NCBI GenBank assembly: GCA_028290305.1 | Contig: JAQGKC010000346.1 | Location: 33,189-97,188 of the forward strand | Direction of reading: 5' to 3' | Source: Bradyrhizobium sp. | GTDB lineage: Bacteria; Pseudomonadota; Alphaproteobacteria; Rhizobiales; Xanthobacteraceae | DNA length: 64,000 nucleotides | Shown: positions 16,904 to 26,007 of the stretch, one piece after another | Position numbering within the stretch: the first letter of the stretch is position 1 | How the letters are laid out: the number at the start of each line of letters is the position of its first letter | Notes under the pieces: generated by a model | Databases searched by the model: none | What the model saw: the letters and a program-made list of their open reading frames with translations, nothing else | Told to the model about the DNA's origin: nothing | Position numbers and translations under genes: made by a program

Positions 16904-17955
16904 TGGGAACATATCGCATTGCCGTCATCGCCGGTGACGGTATCGGCCGGGAAGTGATGCCTGAAGGCCTTAAGGTCCTTGAGGTCGCGGCGCGGAAATT
17001 CGGAATTTCGTTTCGATGGGACGAGTTCGATTGGTCGTGCGAACGCTATCAACGCACCGGTCGCATGATGCCTGACGATGGCCTTGATCGGATCAGGCGT
17101 CATGATGCGATCTATCTAGGCGCAGTGGGATATCCGGGTGTTCCGGATCATGTCTCGCTTTGGGGTTTGTTGATTCCCATCCGGCGGGAATTCAACCAGT
17201 ATGCCAATGTGCGACCCGTGCGACTTATGCCCGGTGTCAGGAGTCCTTTGGCAGGTAGGTCTTCCGCCGACATCGATATGCTGATCGTTCGCGAGAACAC
17301 TGAAGGCGAATATTCGACGGTCGGCGCAATTGTGGATGAAGGAGGCGAGAACGAGCGGGCCGTCCAGGAAAGCGTCTTCACGCGCAAGGGGGTTGATCGC
17401 ATCCTCCGATACGCTTTCGAGGCAGCCAAAGGCCGTCGCCGCCACGTCAGCTCTGCGACCAAATCGAACGGGATCGCCATCACGATGCCGTATTGGGACA
17501 AGCGGTTTGCGAGCATCGCCGAGGAATATCCCGATATCCGGACGGCCCAGTATCACATCGATATCCTGACGGCTCAATTCGTTCGCAACCCTCAGTATTT
17601 CGATGTCGTCGTGGGCTCCAACTTGTTCGGAGACATCCTCTCCGACTTGGGACCAGCCTGCGCCGGCACCATCGCCATCGCACCGTCGGCGAACATCAAT
17701 CCCGAGCGGGAATTTCCGTCGATGTTTGAGCCTGTCCATGGTTCGGCTCCCGACATCTTCGGGAGGAAGATCGCGAACCCGATCGGACAAATCTGGTCTG
17801 GCGCGATGATGCTCGATCATTTGGGTCATCCCGAGGTAGCAGCGGCCATCGTGGGGGCAATCGAACGGGTCCTCCTTGAAGGTCCCCACAATCCCGACCT
17901 GGGAGGGACCGCCTCCACCGAAGATGTAGGATCCGCAATAGCTTCGGCGGTCTAG
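16903..17955 (+). CDS. Tartrate dehydrogenase / isopropylmalate dehydrogenase family protein
   Basis: This 350-residue beta-decarboxylating dehydrogenase begins IAVIAGDGIGREVMPEGL. IVRENTEGEYS near residue 130 and the metal/substrate region VVGSNLFGDILSDLGPACAG near 230-250 are diagnostic, as is the NAD-binding FEPVHGSAPDIFGR. It resembles the tartrate/D-malate dehydrogenase branch more than LeuB (SLWGLLIPIRREFNQYANVRP). It is translationally coupled to the PanE-like reductase, so the two likely act in series on a hydroxy-diacid or its oxo form. Confidence 0.86.
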   Translation: MGTYRIAVIAGDGIGREVMPEGLKVLEVAARKFGISFRWDEFDWSCERYQRTGRMMPDDGLDRIRRHDAIYLGAVGYPGVPDHVSLWGLLIPIRREFNQYANVRPVRLMPGVRSPLAGRSSADIDMLIVRENTEGEYSTVGAIVDEGGENERAVQESVFTRKGVDRILRYAFEAAKGRRRHVSSATKSNGIAITMPYWDKRFASIAEEYPDIRTAQYHIDILTAQFVRNPQYFDVVVGSNLFGDILSDLGPACAGTIAIAPSANINPEREFPSMFEPVHGSAPDIFGRKIANPIGQIWSGAMMLDHLGHPEVAAAIVGAIERVLLEGPHNPDLGGTASTEDVGSAIASAV

Positions 17956-18055
17956 ATCGCCTAACTCCGTACTATCCGGACCGCCGCTCTTAGAATATCT
18001 TGCACGAGTCGTAAAATGAGGCGCGTGGCGTCGGCAACGCCGTTTCGGTTGGATC

Positions 18056-18808
18056 GTGAGCGGCAATGATCGCGCGGTTGCCTTGATCGAGGATTTCGAG
18101 AGAAAAATGTTAGAGCGAACGCCTCACACGGAGAAGGAACTGTCAGCGGCCGATCTCGCTTACAATGGGATCATTGACCTAGTCCTCAATAGCGAACTCA
18201 GGCCAGGAGAGCGCACCTCGGTCAATTTGCTCGCGGCGCGTCTGGACATCGGTCGAACACCGGTCAAGGAGGCGATAACGCGCTTGCAGACAGAGGGCCT
18301 GCTTTCGGTTGCCGGACGGAGCGGAACGATTGTCAACCGGATCGATCGGACCCAGACGGAGCAGCTTTTTGCGCTACGCAGGGCATTGGAAGACTTCGCT
18401 GCTGAATTCGCCGTGGAGAATGTCAGCGCGAAGGATCTTCAGCAGATGCGGAAATGCCTTCAGAGACTGGGGCAGTCCAACTCTACGTCGGAATTCGTCC
18501 GTGCGAACGTCGAATTCCACTCGCTGATCGTGAGGGCCGCCGCCAATCCGTTCCTCATCCGGTTTTATTCTCAACTTCAGATTCAGTTGCAGATCGTGAC
18601 ATATCTCGTTCAGCGGGGATTCGATCCGAAGGCGGCTGACGCGCGGCAGCGCGAGCATGCAGCGATCGTCAAGGCTCTTGAGAAACGTGATGCCCAAGCC
18701 TTGAAGAGCGCCTTGCGAGCGCATGTCCTGACGACGGAGCGCGCCATTCTGGCGACGTTGACCGCCGACAGCGAGCGACGCGAAAAGACGGCGGTGCGTA
18801 AGAAGTAG
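18056..18808 (+). CDS. GntR-family transcriptional regulator (FCD/FadR subfamily)
   Basis: This 250-residue regulator has an N-terminal winged HTH (about residues 31-95, LAARLDIGRTPVKEAITRLQTEGLL) and a C-terminal FCD ligand-binding domain (about 100-235) with FHSLIVRAAANPF. A GTG at 18056 is used; an ATG at 18107 would still keep the HTH intact. FCD regulators usually repress catabolic genes and release on binding a carboxylate-type ligand. It sits in the middle of the locus and the four related palindromes around it are its likely operators, though it has none directly upstream. Confidence 0.88.
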   Translation: MSGNDRAVALIEDFERKMLERTPHTEKELSAADLAYNGIIDLVLNSELRPGERTSVNLLAARLDIGRTPVKEAITRLQTEGLLSVAGRSGTIVNRIDRTQTEQLFALRRALEDFAAEFAVENVSAKDLQQMRKCLQRLGQSNSTSEFVRANVEFHSLIVRAAANPFLIRFYSQLQIQLQIVTYLVQRGFDPKAADARQREHAAIVKALEKRDAQALKSALRAHVLTTERAILATLTADSERREKTAVRKK

Positions 18809-18834
18809 CGCAAGTAGGCGCTTTGTTTCTCACT

Positions 18835-18852
18835 AAATTGACATGTCAATTT
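18835..18852. promoter_or_regulatory. Predicted GntR-type operator, site 3 (perfect 18-bp palindrome)
   Basis: AAATTGACATGTCAATTT is a perfect palindrome, preceded by CT and followed by GAAGTGTTAG. It is the most symmetrical of the four sites and lies 42 bp before the nitrilase ATG and 27 bp after the GntR stop. Confidence 0.68.
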
Positions 18853-18893
18853 GAAGTGTTAGTATTTGTCCGTTGATAAATGGAACCCGTGCA

Positions 18894-19883
18894 ATGGCCA
18901 GCGACAATTCGAAAGCTTTCGGTCGGCTCGATGCGCCTTTTGAGCCGAAATACACCGCCGCATGTGTTCAGGCCGCCCCGGTGGCCTTCAATCTGCAGGC
19001 GACGCTCGAGAAGACGCGCGATCTAACTGCCGACGTCGCCAGGACAGGCGCCAAGCTGATCCTGTTCCCGGAGGCATTTATCTCGGCCTATCCGCGTGGC
19101 GCCAGCTTCGGCGCGACGATCGGGGCGCGTTCGCCGGAGGGCCGAGAATTGTTTCGGCTATATCATGCGTCGTCAATCGAGGTTCCCGGGCCAGCGGTCG
19201 ATATTCTGGCGCAAATTGCCAAGCAAAACCGCGCATACCTTGTCATGGGTGTTATCGAACGCGATGGCGGAACGCTCTATTGTACAGTGGTGACATTTGC
19301 GCCGGACGGTCGCTTCCTTGGTAAACACCGCAAACTGATGCCGACAGGTTCGGAACGTTTAGTGTGGGGATACGGAGACGGCTCGACGCTGCCGGTGTTC
19401 GACACGGAGGTCGGCAAGCTCGGTTCGGTCATCTGTTGGGAGAACTACATGCCGATGATGCGGGCAGCGATGTATGCGCAGCAAATTCAGGTCTACTGCG
19501 CGCCCACTGCGGATGGCCGTCCGACGTGGCTTTCCTCGATGCAGCATATCGCGCTTGAGGGCCGCTGCTTCGTACTTTCGAGCAACCAGTTCTGCCGCCG
19601 CAGCGACTATCCTGACAATTATCCATCGGATTTGCCGACAGAGCCCGATGCCATCGTGTCCCGCGGCGGCAGTTGCATTGTCGATCCCCTCGGAAATGTG
19701 CTTGCGGGTCCGCTGTGGGACGAGGAAGGCATCCTTTCGGCAGAGATCGATATCGGGCAGGTGGCCCGGGCACAGTACGATTTTGACCCGGTGGGGCATT
19801 ATAGCCGACCCGACATCTTCGCTCTGTCCGTCGACAAACGCGAGAAGCGTGCCGTCAATTCGCTCATTGCCGGAATCGACTAG
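18894..19883 (+). CDS. Nitrilase (carbon-nitrogen hydrolase family)
   Basis: This 329-residue hydrolase has the full catalytic triad: E60 in LFPEAF, K147 in HRKLMPT and C181 in VICWENY. The following LVWGYGDGS and the downstream QIQVYCAPTADGRPTW block are typical of true nitrilases, which convert nitriles to carboxylic acids and ammonia through a thioester. ATG 18894 is preferred to a TTG at 18873. It is monocistronic between site 3 and site 4. The in-vivo nitrile is unknown; its linkage to the cupin and ABC genes suggests catabolism of an imported nitrile or related compound. Confidence 0.9.
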   Translation: MASDNSKAFGRLDAPFEPKYTAACVQAAPVAFNLQATLEKTRDLTADVARTGAKLILFPEAFISAYPRGASFGATIGARSPEGRELFRLYHASSIEVPGPAVDILAQIAKQNRAYLVMGVIERDGGTLYCTVVTFAPDGRFLGKHRKLMPTGSERLVWGYGDGSTLPVFDTEVGKLGSVICWENYMPMMRAAMYAQQIQVYCAPTADGRPTWLSSMQHIALEGRCFVLSSNQFCRRSDYPDNYPSDLPTEPDAIVSRGGSCIVDPLGNVLAGPLWDEEGILSAEIDIGQVARAQYDFDPVGHYSRPDIFALSVDKREKRAVNSLIAGID

Positions 19884-19951
19884 CCAGTGTGATCGCAGGG
19901 GGCGTCTGCCTCCAAATCGGGCGAGCGATGCTCGCATTATCGGCTTGAGAA

Positions 19952-19977
19952 TGACATGTTAAATTGATATGTCAGAT
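19952..19977. promoter_or_regulatory. Predicted GntR-type operator, site 4
   Basis: TGACAT (19952-19957) and ATGTCA (19969-19974) form an inverted repeat, and TTAAATTGATATGTCAGATC aligns with sites 2 and 3. The site covers an in-frame ATG at 19969, which argues for the downstream ATG at 19999 as the true cupin start. A small hairpin, GCGAGC-GAT-GCTCGC (19921-19935), lies just before it and may end nitrilase transcription. Confidence 0.62.
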
Positions 19978-19998
19978 CTAACAGAAGTGGAGCAATAC

Positions 19999-20382
19999 AT
20001 GAGCGGTCCGGCGCTTGTTTCTGTGGAAGATGTTCTTTCCGCAGTCGGCAACAATGCACATGGCAATTGTTCAAAAGCAGTTCTGCATCAGGTTCCTGAA
20101 TCTGAAACCAGTCTCTTCAGCGTCAATCCCGGTCAGAAGCTTGCTCCCCACATTCATACCAAGACCTGGGATCTTTTCCTTGTCGTCTCGGGCAAAGGGG
20201 AAATCCGGTACAGGGGAGATGGCGAGGAGGGGGTTGTGCAGATGCCGTCACGTGCGTTTTGCGCGATGCCGCCTGGCTATGAGCATGAAGTTTGCAATCT
20301 CAGCGACACCGAGCCCTTCAGCTTCCTTCTGATTCACGCGCCCTGGACGGGGTACGATTTCGTGAAGACGGCGAAAAGCTGA
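19999..20382 (+). CDS. Cupin-domain protein
   Basis: This 127-residue single-domain cupin has metal-ligand candidates in APHIHTKTWDLFLVVSGKG (two histidines and downstream acidic residues) and in PPGYEHEVCN (second cupin motif histidine). The ATG at 19999 follows AGTGGAGC; an alternative ATG at 19969 lies inside operator site 4. It leads a four-gene unit with an ABC importer (binding protein, permease, ATPase). It may be a small metal-dependent enzyme of the pathway or a ligand-binding protein; no specific reaction can be assigned. Confidence 0.8.
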   Translation: MSGPALVSVEDVLSAVGNNAHGNCSKAVLHQVPESETSLFSVNPGQKLAPHIHTKTWDLFLVVSGKGEIRYRGDGEEGVVQMPSRAFCAMPPGYEHEVCNLSDTEPFSFLLIHAPWTGYDFVKTAKS

Positions 20383-20422
20383 CGAGGCCCCGTTTTCGAA
20401 CCGATAGTGCAGAGGTCGCAGT

Positions 20423-21385
20423 ATGCCGTGGATAAGGAATTTCGGTTCAATCGTCGCGACCATATCCGTATCGATCGGTGCGGTTCATGCGCAATCCGTC
20501 AAGCTGACGATTCCCACATTGCCCGCTCCCTCGCTTGGGGCATTCATGGGACCGGTAATCAAGGCCGAAAAGTTCGACGAACAGAACGGTCTTGATCTCA
20601 CCTTCGTTCAGAAGCCGACCGCGACGTACCGAACGGATTTTGCCGCCGGTACCGACCAGCTCGGGGGCAGCGGTACCTTGTTGGCGGATGTCGCTCTTCT
20701 GAGGGACAAAGGCCTCAACGTTGTCTATTTGTTCAATGTCTTCGATTTTTGGGCCACAGTCGTTGTGCCGCAAGGCAGCGATGTAAAGACGGTGACCGAT
20801 TTGAAGGGGAAGACCCTCGCTGCGTCGTTGCCGACGGCAAGCTTTCCGATGTTCCGTTATCTCGCCAAGTTGGGCGGGCTCGATATGGATACGGTCCAAT
20901 TGCGAAATTCGGATTCGTCGGGGCTCGTCCCAATGGCCAAGAGTGGGCGCGCGGACGCTGTGCAGTTGTGGGAGCCTTCGTATTCGATCTTGATTCATGG
21001 CAACAATGACTTTCGAAGCATCGACGTCATGTCGAAGTGGAAGGAGACCACCGGCTATAACGCGTTTCCATATTTGGGAATTTCTGCGCAGCAGGCGTGG
21101 GTCGATCAAAACAAGGCAATTATTCCGAAGCTGTTCGCTGCCTATGAGAAGGCAGCGGACTTCATCAAGACCAACCCTCAAAGAGCTGCCGCACTCATTG
21201 CCAAGGACCTGGGAGTTGCGGAGCCTGTCATCCAGGAGTTGATCGCGTCCGATCGTCTGCAATTGAATTTGTACTGGGCGAGTGCCAATAGGGCCGCTTC
21301 GGAGGAGGTGTTCAAGGCCGCCAAAAGTGTGGGCTATCTGAAATCGATGCCGAGCGAGAGCATTCTCTATGATCCAGCAAAATGA
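20423..21385 (+). CDS. ABC transporter substrate-binding protein (nitrate/sulfonate/taurine type)
   Basis: This 320-residue periplasmic protein has a signal peptide at residues 1-24 (GSIVATISVSIGAVHAQ). The mature part shows the NMT1/SsuA pattern: GTDQLGGSGTLLADVALLRDKG, VTDLKGKTLAASLPTAS and GRADAVQLWEP. It overlaps the permease gene by 17 bp. Proteins of this type bind sulfonates, taurine, nitrate, pyrimidines or aromatic acids. Here the neighbourhood (nitrilase, cupin) suggests an organic substrate of the same catabolic locus. Confidence 0.88.
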   Translation: MPWIRNFGSIVATISVSIGAVHAQSVKLTIPTLPAPSLGAFMGPVIKAEKFDEQNGLDLTFVQKPTATYRTDFAAGTDQLGGSGTLLADVALLRDKGLNVVYLFNVFDFWATVVVPQGSDVKTVTDLKGKTLAASLPTASFPMFRYLAKLGGLDMDTVQLRNSDSSGLVPMAKSGRADAVQLWEPSYSILIHGNNDFRSIDVMSKWKETTGYNAFPYLGISAQQAWVDQNKAIIPKLFAAYEKAADFIKTNPQRAAALIAKDLGVAEPVIQELIASDRLQLNLYWASANRAASEEVFKAAKSVGYLKSMPSESILYDPAK

Positions 21386-22232
21386 GGCGTCCAATGGCGG
21401 CGCCAGTCTGTCTTTCGACGCGGTTCCGGATGACACCAATATAGTGAGCGCGGTTTCCGGTCGCTCGTTCTGGAAACGTCTCAGAGAGCACCAGCCTGCT
21501 ATCGTCGACTTGATCGCCGTCGCCGTGCTTTGGCAAATTTCGACTTACTTCTTCTCCCCGGCGATTGTGCCCCCGCTCGGCGATATCGGACGGGCGATCT
21601 GGAGGATCTTCTCGCAGTGGTCTAACCTCGTCAGTCTCCTCGCGACCTCGCTTCGTGTACTTGTGGCGCTTCTACTTGCATTTGTCCTGGGCACCGCACT
21701 CGGCGTCACGATGGGACTTTTCAAGGGCGTGAGAACCTATGCGCGCCCTTTGCTGCATATGATCCAGGGCGTGCCCGCGCTTTCGTGGGTTGTTTTCGCC
21801 GTGATCTGGTTCGCGCAAGTGGAAGTCCGGATCGCGTTTATCTTGCTCATTGGGACATTGCCTGCATTCGCTCTCTACATCGACAGCGCCGTGCAATCGG
21901 TCAACCTCGATCTCATCCATCTGGGCCAGGCGTTTCGAGCAAGCCGGACGCAGAGTCTGACGAAGATTATTCTGCCTGCAATTGTGCCTGAAATCATGAG
22001 TGCGTGGACCGTCAACCTCGGAAACGGCGTACGCGTGGCCGTTATAGCAGAATTGATCGGCTCGACCGTCGGCGTCGGTTTTCAACTCCTGCAGGCGCAA
22101 TCGGTATTCGACATGGCGGGCGCAGTGGCGTGGACGCTCAGTCTGGTTGCTGTGCTTTTCATCTACCAGGGAATTATCAGCTTCTGTGAAGGTCGACTGC
22201 TATCGTGGCGTCCCAGAAGCGAGGTCGCATGA
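21369..22232 (+). CDS. ABC transporter permease (SsuC/TauC type)
   Basis: This 287-residue inner-membrane protein has about six helices and a cytoplasmic N-terminal extension of roughly 35 residues. The EAA-like loop is HLGQAFRASRTQSLTKIILPAIVPEI near residues 180-206, and the following WTVNLGNGVRVAVIAELIG is the family signature. It is coupled to both neighbours by overlaps. It forms the channel for the solute delivered by the preceding binding protein. Confidence 0.9.
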   Translation: MIQQNEASNGGASLSFDAVPDDTNIVSAVSGRSFWKRLREHQPAIVDLIAVAVLWQISTYFFSPAIVPPLGDIGRAIWRIFSQWSNLVSLLATSLRVLVALLLAFVLGTALGVTMGLFKGVRTYARPLLHMIQGVPALSWVVFAVIWFAQVEVRIAFILLIGTLPAFALYIDSAVQSVNLDLIHLGQAFRASRTQSLTKIILPAIVPEIMSAWTVNLGNGVRVAVIAELIGSTVGVGFQLLQAQSVFDMAGAVAWTLSLVAVLFIYQGIISFCEGRLLSWRPRSEVA

Positions 22233-23017
22233 TGAACGAAATGCCCGTTGTCGTCTTCTCCAATGTCGTCAAGACATTCACGAGGGAAGGGGCCGTATTT
22301 ACGGCCTGCTCCGGCCTTTCGTTCGACGTGCGGCGTGGGGAAGTCGTGGCCATTGTCGGGGAAACCGGCTGCGGTAAGTCGACAGCATTGTCGCTTCTGC
22401 TCGGTTTACAGGCGCCAAGTTCAGGCTCGGTGCGTGTGCTCGGAACAGACCCCTTCGCCGACTTTCAGGCCCTGAAAGGAAAGGTTGGCATCATCTTCCA
22501 GAACGACCGCCTTCTTCCCTGGCGCACCGCCACGGAGAACGTCGCGTTCGGAATGGAAATTCTTCACGTCCCGAAGGCGGAAAGACTGGAGAAAGCTCGG
22601 TTCTGGCTTAACCGCGTTGGTTTGGGGCAGTTCATGAATTCGTATCCCCATCAGCTCTCAGGAGGCATGCGACAGCGAGTATCGATCGCCAGAACTTTTG
22701 CTCTCAATCCAGAATTACTGTTGGCAGACGAGGCATTCTCGGCGCTGGACGAAATCACAGCCGCTTCATTGAGAAACGACTTGTTGAACTTGATAGGCGA
22801 GGAGAAAAAAACCACGGTCTTCATCACGCATTCGGTAACGGAAGCTGCAGAATTGGCCGAAAGAATTCTGGTTTTCGGCAAGCCCGGCTGGGCGGTATCC
22901 GAGATCAGAGCGAGGGACATGCTTTCGTCCGGTCGCACCCACCAGGATGTAGCTTCCGAAATACGAATGGGCCTTAAGTCGGCTCGTTCCCCTCAGGCTT
23001 TCTCGATCGCATCATAG
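22229..23017 (+). CDS. ABC transporter ATP-binding protein (SsuB/TauB type)
   Basis: This 262-residue ATPase has Walker A GETGCGKST, Q-loop IIFQNDRLLPW, signature LSGGMRQRVSIARTF and a Walker B in which the usual DEPF reads ADEAFSALDE: alanine replaces the proline after the catalytic glutamate. The H-loop VFITHSVTEAAELAERI is intact. The ATG at 22229 overlaps the permease stop. It is the last gene of the cupin-ABC unit; the next gene is convergent. Confidence 0.9.
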   Translation: MMNEMPVVVFSNVVKTFTREGAVFTACSGLSFDVRRGEVVAIVGETGCGKSTALSLLLGLQAPSSGSVRVLGTDPFADFQALKGKVGIIFQNDRLLPWRTATENVAFGMEILHVPKAERLEKARFWLNRVGLGQFMNSYPHQLSGGMRQRVSIARTFALNPELLLADEAFSALDEITAASLRNDLLNLIGEEKKTTVFITHSVTEAAELAERILVFGKPGWAVSEIRARDMLSSGRTHQDVASEIRMGLKSARSPQAFSIAS

Positions 23018-23174
23018 GTCAGATGGTTCGCGCATCATCCGCTGTTGGCGGCGACTTGATCGGAGAATTATAATGAGCCCGTTGCAGGAATAGAGGCGCA
23101 TGCGCTGCCCGTCGCGGTATCCGTCAGCGTCCTTTCTGACAAAGCGCGAGGAGGCAAGGGCAGGGCTGAGGATC

Positions 23175-25733
23175 TCAGGCTTCGTGTAGGATTGATCGTA
23201 GGCATCGCGCCAAATCCGCCAAGCGGAAGGGTTTGTCGATGATCGGAAATTCGTCCACCGCTCGATGTCGTTCCAGGACGTCCCCTGCATAGCCCGACGT
23301 GAGCAGGATTTTGATGCCCTTGCTGAGCCGCTTCGCTTCGCGGGCGAGCTCAACCCCGCTCATTCCGTTTGGCATCACGATATCGCTAAACAAGAGTTCG
23401 AATTGCTCGCCACTCTCGAGCATCCGGAAGGCCTCCGCACCATTCCGGGCGGAAACAACCCGATAGCCGAACCTGGTCAGCATGGCCGACGTGACTTCCA
23501 GGAGATCGTCATTGTCCTCGACCACCAGAATTCGCTCTGAGCCCGCCGGCAAGAGTTGTGTTTGGATGGCTTCAACTTCGGCATCAGGCTCTTGCGTGGC
23601 TTTAGGCAGGTAAAGAGCGACCGTGGTCCCTGCGCCGGGCACGCTTTCGACAGCAACATGTCCACCGGATTGTCGGACAAAGCCGTAGACCATGCTCAGG
23701 CCGAGCCCGGTGCCCTTGCCGACCTCTTTGGTCGTGAAGAAGGGCTCGAACACCCGATCCCGCACTTCCGGAGGCATCCCGCAGCCGGTGTCCGTGACGG
23801 ACAGCCTGACATACGATCCGGGCAAGATTCCGACCGCGGCTCCCTCGTCCATGACGACGTTCCGCGTCTCGATCTCGAGTACGCCGCCGTCCGGCATGGC
23901 GTCTCGTCCATTCAGGGCCAGGTTGAGAAGAGCGGTCTCCAGTAGCGGCGGGTCGACATGGCACAACCACAATCGTTCATCGATCCGTAGATTGATCTCA
24001 CATCGTCCCCCGATCGCTTGGCGGATAAGTCCCTTGAACTCGGAAATGAGCTGATTTGCGTTGACCAGCTTTGGATTCAGTCTCTGCTGCCGGGAAAAGG
24101 CGAGAAGCTGCGCCGTTAGCTTTGTCCCCCGATCAACGGCACGTCGTGCGGTTGCCGCGAACTGCCGGATCCTGCCATGATCCGCCATGTCCTCAATGAG
24201 TTCGAGATTCGCAGAGACCACCGTAAGCAAGTTGTTGAAGTCGTGCGCGACGCCGCCCGTGAGCTGGCCGACTGACTCCATTTTCTGGCTCTGATGCAGC
24301 TGCTCCTCGATCAGGCGGCGCGCCTCCACGGCGTGCTTATGCTCGGTAATATCCCGGAAGTAGATCGCAAGACCTTGGCTGGAGGGGAACGCATTGATCG
24401 CGTACCACGTATCGCGGCGAGCACAGCACGTTTCCAGCGAGGCCGGGGATTGGGTCGACATCGCCTCTCGAAGTTGGCTGAAAGTCTCCTCGTCAGCCTC
24501 CGGAAATGCCGCCCACAGGTTCGCGCCGATGAAATCGTGCCCCTCGGCAAACTCTGCCCAGGCCCGCCCGTTGAGATAGCTGATATGCCAGTCCTGATCG
24601 ACAATGAGCACGCTGTCGGTTGTGCTCTCAAAGATCATCTTGATCCGAGCCGCGGCTTCCTCGGCCTTTTCCTTCGCCTCTGACAATTCGCGCTCGTGTT
24701 GTTCCAGTGCATCGGCCATGGTGTTGAACGCGTCGGCGACCCGAGAGATTTCGGATCTATCCCGGATGTCCACACGTTGGGCGAATTCGCCAAGCCGCCA
24801 TTGGTTTGCGGCGTCGACCAATTGGCCAAGTGGGCGATGGATGAACCGTCGGGCGCCCAACGATGTCAGGACTAACATCAGTGAGGTGCTCAAGACGATC
24901 AGGAGGATGCCGCGTTGCGTGCGATCTTGGATTTCGGTGAAGGCCTGCGCCTTGTTCAAGCCAAAGCTGACAACAAGCCCTCCGGAATCAGCTCGCAAGG
25001 CTGAGTAGCCTTCGATCCGCTCCACGCCATCGACGTCTAGGATGTCGACCGCGCCGCGGCCGTCCATTTTCAGGTATTTGTCACCGGGCATCTTTGTGCC
25101 GACGAACCGGTCGTTATGGGGGTAGCGGGCGAGATAAATACCGTTGCGGTCCGTGACAGCGAGGGCGGCTCCTTCCGGAACACCCTTTCGAGCAATGTAG
25201 TCAGCGAGCCAATCGAGGCTGAGACCCGCTACGATGAGACCGCCCATGCGGCCACCGTCGTCGTAGAACGGCAACGCAAACTGAAGGACGTTCCGACCGG
25301 TCGACAGACCTGTCGAGAATTCTCCGACCGTGAATGCGCCGGTCTTCAAGAAGTTGGCAAAGTAGGTCCGTGCGGCGATGCTGATTGGCCTGTGGTCGCT
25401 GTTCGTGTCACAGAAGGACCGGCCATCCAAGTCGGTGACGAGAAAGGTAATGAACGCCGGAAACCGCTGTTGCATCGTAGCCAGGTAGGCATTGCATGCT
25501 TGGCTATCCCTCGTTTTTATCGCCGGGAGTTCTGACATCGCGATCAGGACTTCACGAATTCCCTGGACGATCTGCTGCTGTTCTGCTGCGGCGAGCTTAG
25601 CCAGGCTGAGCGCGTGGTTTTGTACTTCAACTTGGCGCGCGCGGCGCAGGTCAAATTCATTGTGCATTTGAATCGCGATCACGGGCAGCAGCGCGACAGC
25701 CACCAGAACGAATAGACGTGATAAAAGTGTCAC
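23175..25733 (-). CDS. Hybrid sensor histidine kinase (dCache-HAMP-PAS-HisKA-HATPase-REC)
   Basis: This 852-residue membrane kinase has an N-terminal helix (LFVLVAVALLPVIAI), an extracytoplasmic dCache sensor domain up to about residue 270 (SDHRPISIAARTYFANFL, GLSLDWLADYIARKG), a second helix, HAMP, and a PAS domain (about 370-470). A histidine in VAHDFNNLLTVV begins the kinase core, with the ATPase box at VTDTGCGMPPEV and GTGLGLSMVYGF. The C-terminal receiver has its phospho-Asp in LLFSDIVMP. The kinase class resembles two-component hybrids without a paired output gene. It is divergent from an acyl-CoA ligase gene; the ligand is unknown. Confidence 0.9.
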   Translation of the reverse strand: MTLLSRLFVLVAVALLPVIAIQMHNEFDLRRARQVEVQNHALSLAKLAAAEQQQIVQGIREVLIAMSELPAIKTRDSQACNAYLATMQQRFPAFITFLVTDLDGRSFCDTNSDHRPISIAARTYFANFLKTGAFTVGEFSTGLSTGRNVLQFALPFYDDGGRMGGLIVAGLSLDWLADYIARKGVPEGAALAVTDRNGIYLARYPHNDRFVGTKMPGDKYLKMDGRGAVDILDVDGVERIEGYSALRADSGGLVVSFGLNKAQAFTEIQDRTQRGILLIVLSTSLMLVLTSLGARRFIHRPLGQLVDAANQWRLGEFAQRVDIRDRSEISRVADAFNTMADALEQHERELSEAKEKAEEAAARIKMIFESTTDSVLIVDQDWHISYLNGRAWAEFAEGHDFIGANLWAAFPEADEETFSQLREAMSTQSPASLETCCARRDTWYAINAFPSSQGLAIYFRDITEHKHAVEARRLIEEQLHQSQKMESVGQLTGGVAHDFNNLLTVVSANLELIEDMADHGRIRQFAATARRAVDRGTKLTAQLLAFSRQQRLNPKLVNANQLISEFKGLIRQAIGGRCEINLRIDERLWLCHVDPPLLETALLNLALNGRDAMPDGGVLEIETRNVVMDEGAAVGILPGSYVRLSVTDTGCGMPPEVRDRVFEPFFTTKEVGKGTGLGLSMVYGFVRQSGGHVAVESVPGAGTTVALYLPKATQEPDAEVEAIQTQLLPAGSERILVVEDNDDLLEVTSAMLTRFGYRVVSARNGAEAFRMLESGEQFELLFSDIVMPNGMSGVELAREAKRLSKGIKILLTSGYAGDVLERHRAVDEFPIIDKPFRLADLARCLRSILHEA

Positions 25734-25857
25734 TTCTCAGCCGGTCCTCCTAAAATCCTCGTAACGTTTGCTGTCCCTTTCGAGCCTCCCGGCATCGTCT
25801 GCCACGGAAGATGTGGGGGCCGTGTTACGGCTCGGTGTCATCGGCATCATAAACTTC

Positions 25858-25973
25858 GTTACGATCGTAACGCGCCGGGGAAACCGCGTTTCGCCCGGTT
25901 TCCGCCCTGCGTTTGTTACCCCCCGCTTACGATCGCAACCGTTTTTCCCAAGGCTGAAATCGTGCGGTAGCGC
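25858..25973. promoter_or_regulatory. TTACG palindrome and promoter-like element upstream of the acyl-CoA ligase
   Basis: CGTTACGATCGTAACG (25858-25873) is a perfect 16-bp palindrome in the divergent kinase/ligase region. A second half-element TTACGATCG lies at 25927-25935, followed exactly 36 bp later (start to start) by TGCGGTAGCGC (25963-25973). The same pair, TTACGGTCG then TGCAGTAGCGC at the identical 36-bp spacing, precedes the flavoenzyme gene at 36512. Additional GTTACG/CGTAACG hexamers occur at 25760 and 25825. This looks like a regulator site plus a core promoter. Confidence 0.5.
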
Positions 25974-26007
25974 AAGCCCGTCCAATTTGGGTGCCCGCAT
26001 ATCAGCA

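Noticed and set aside
17116..18066. 316-codon open frame on the minus strand
   Set aside because: Antisense to the tartrate-dehydrogenase-like gene; no motif.
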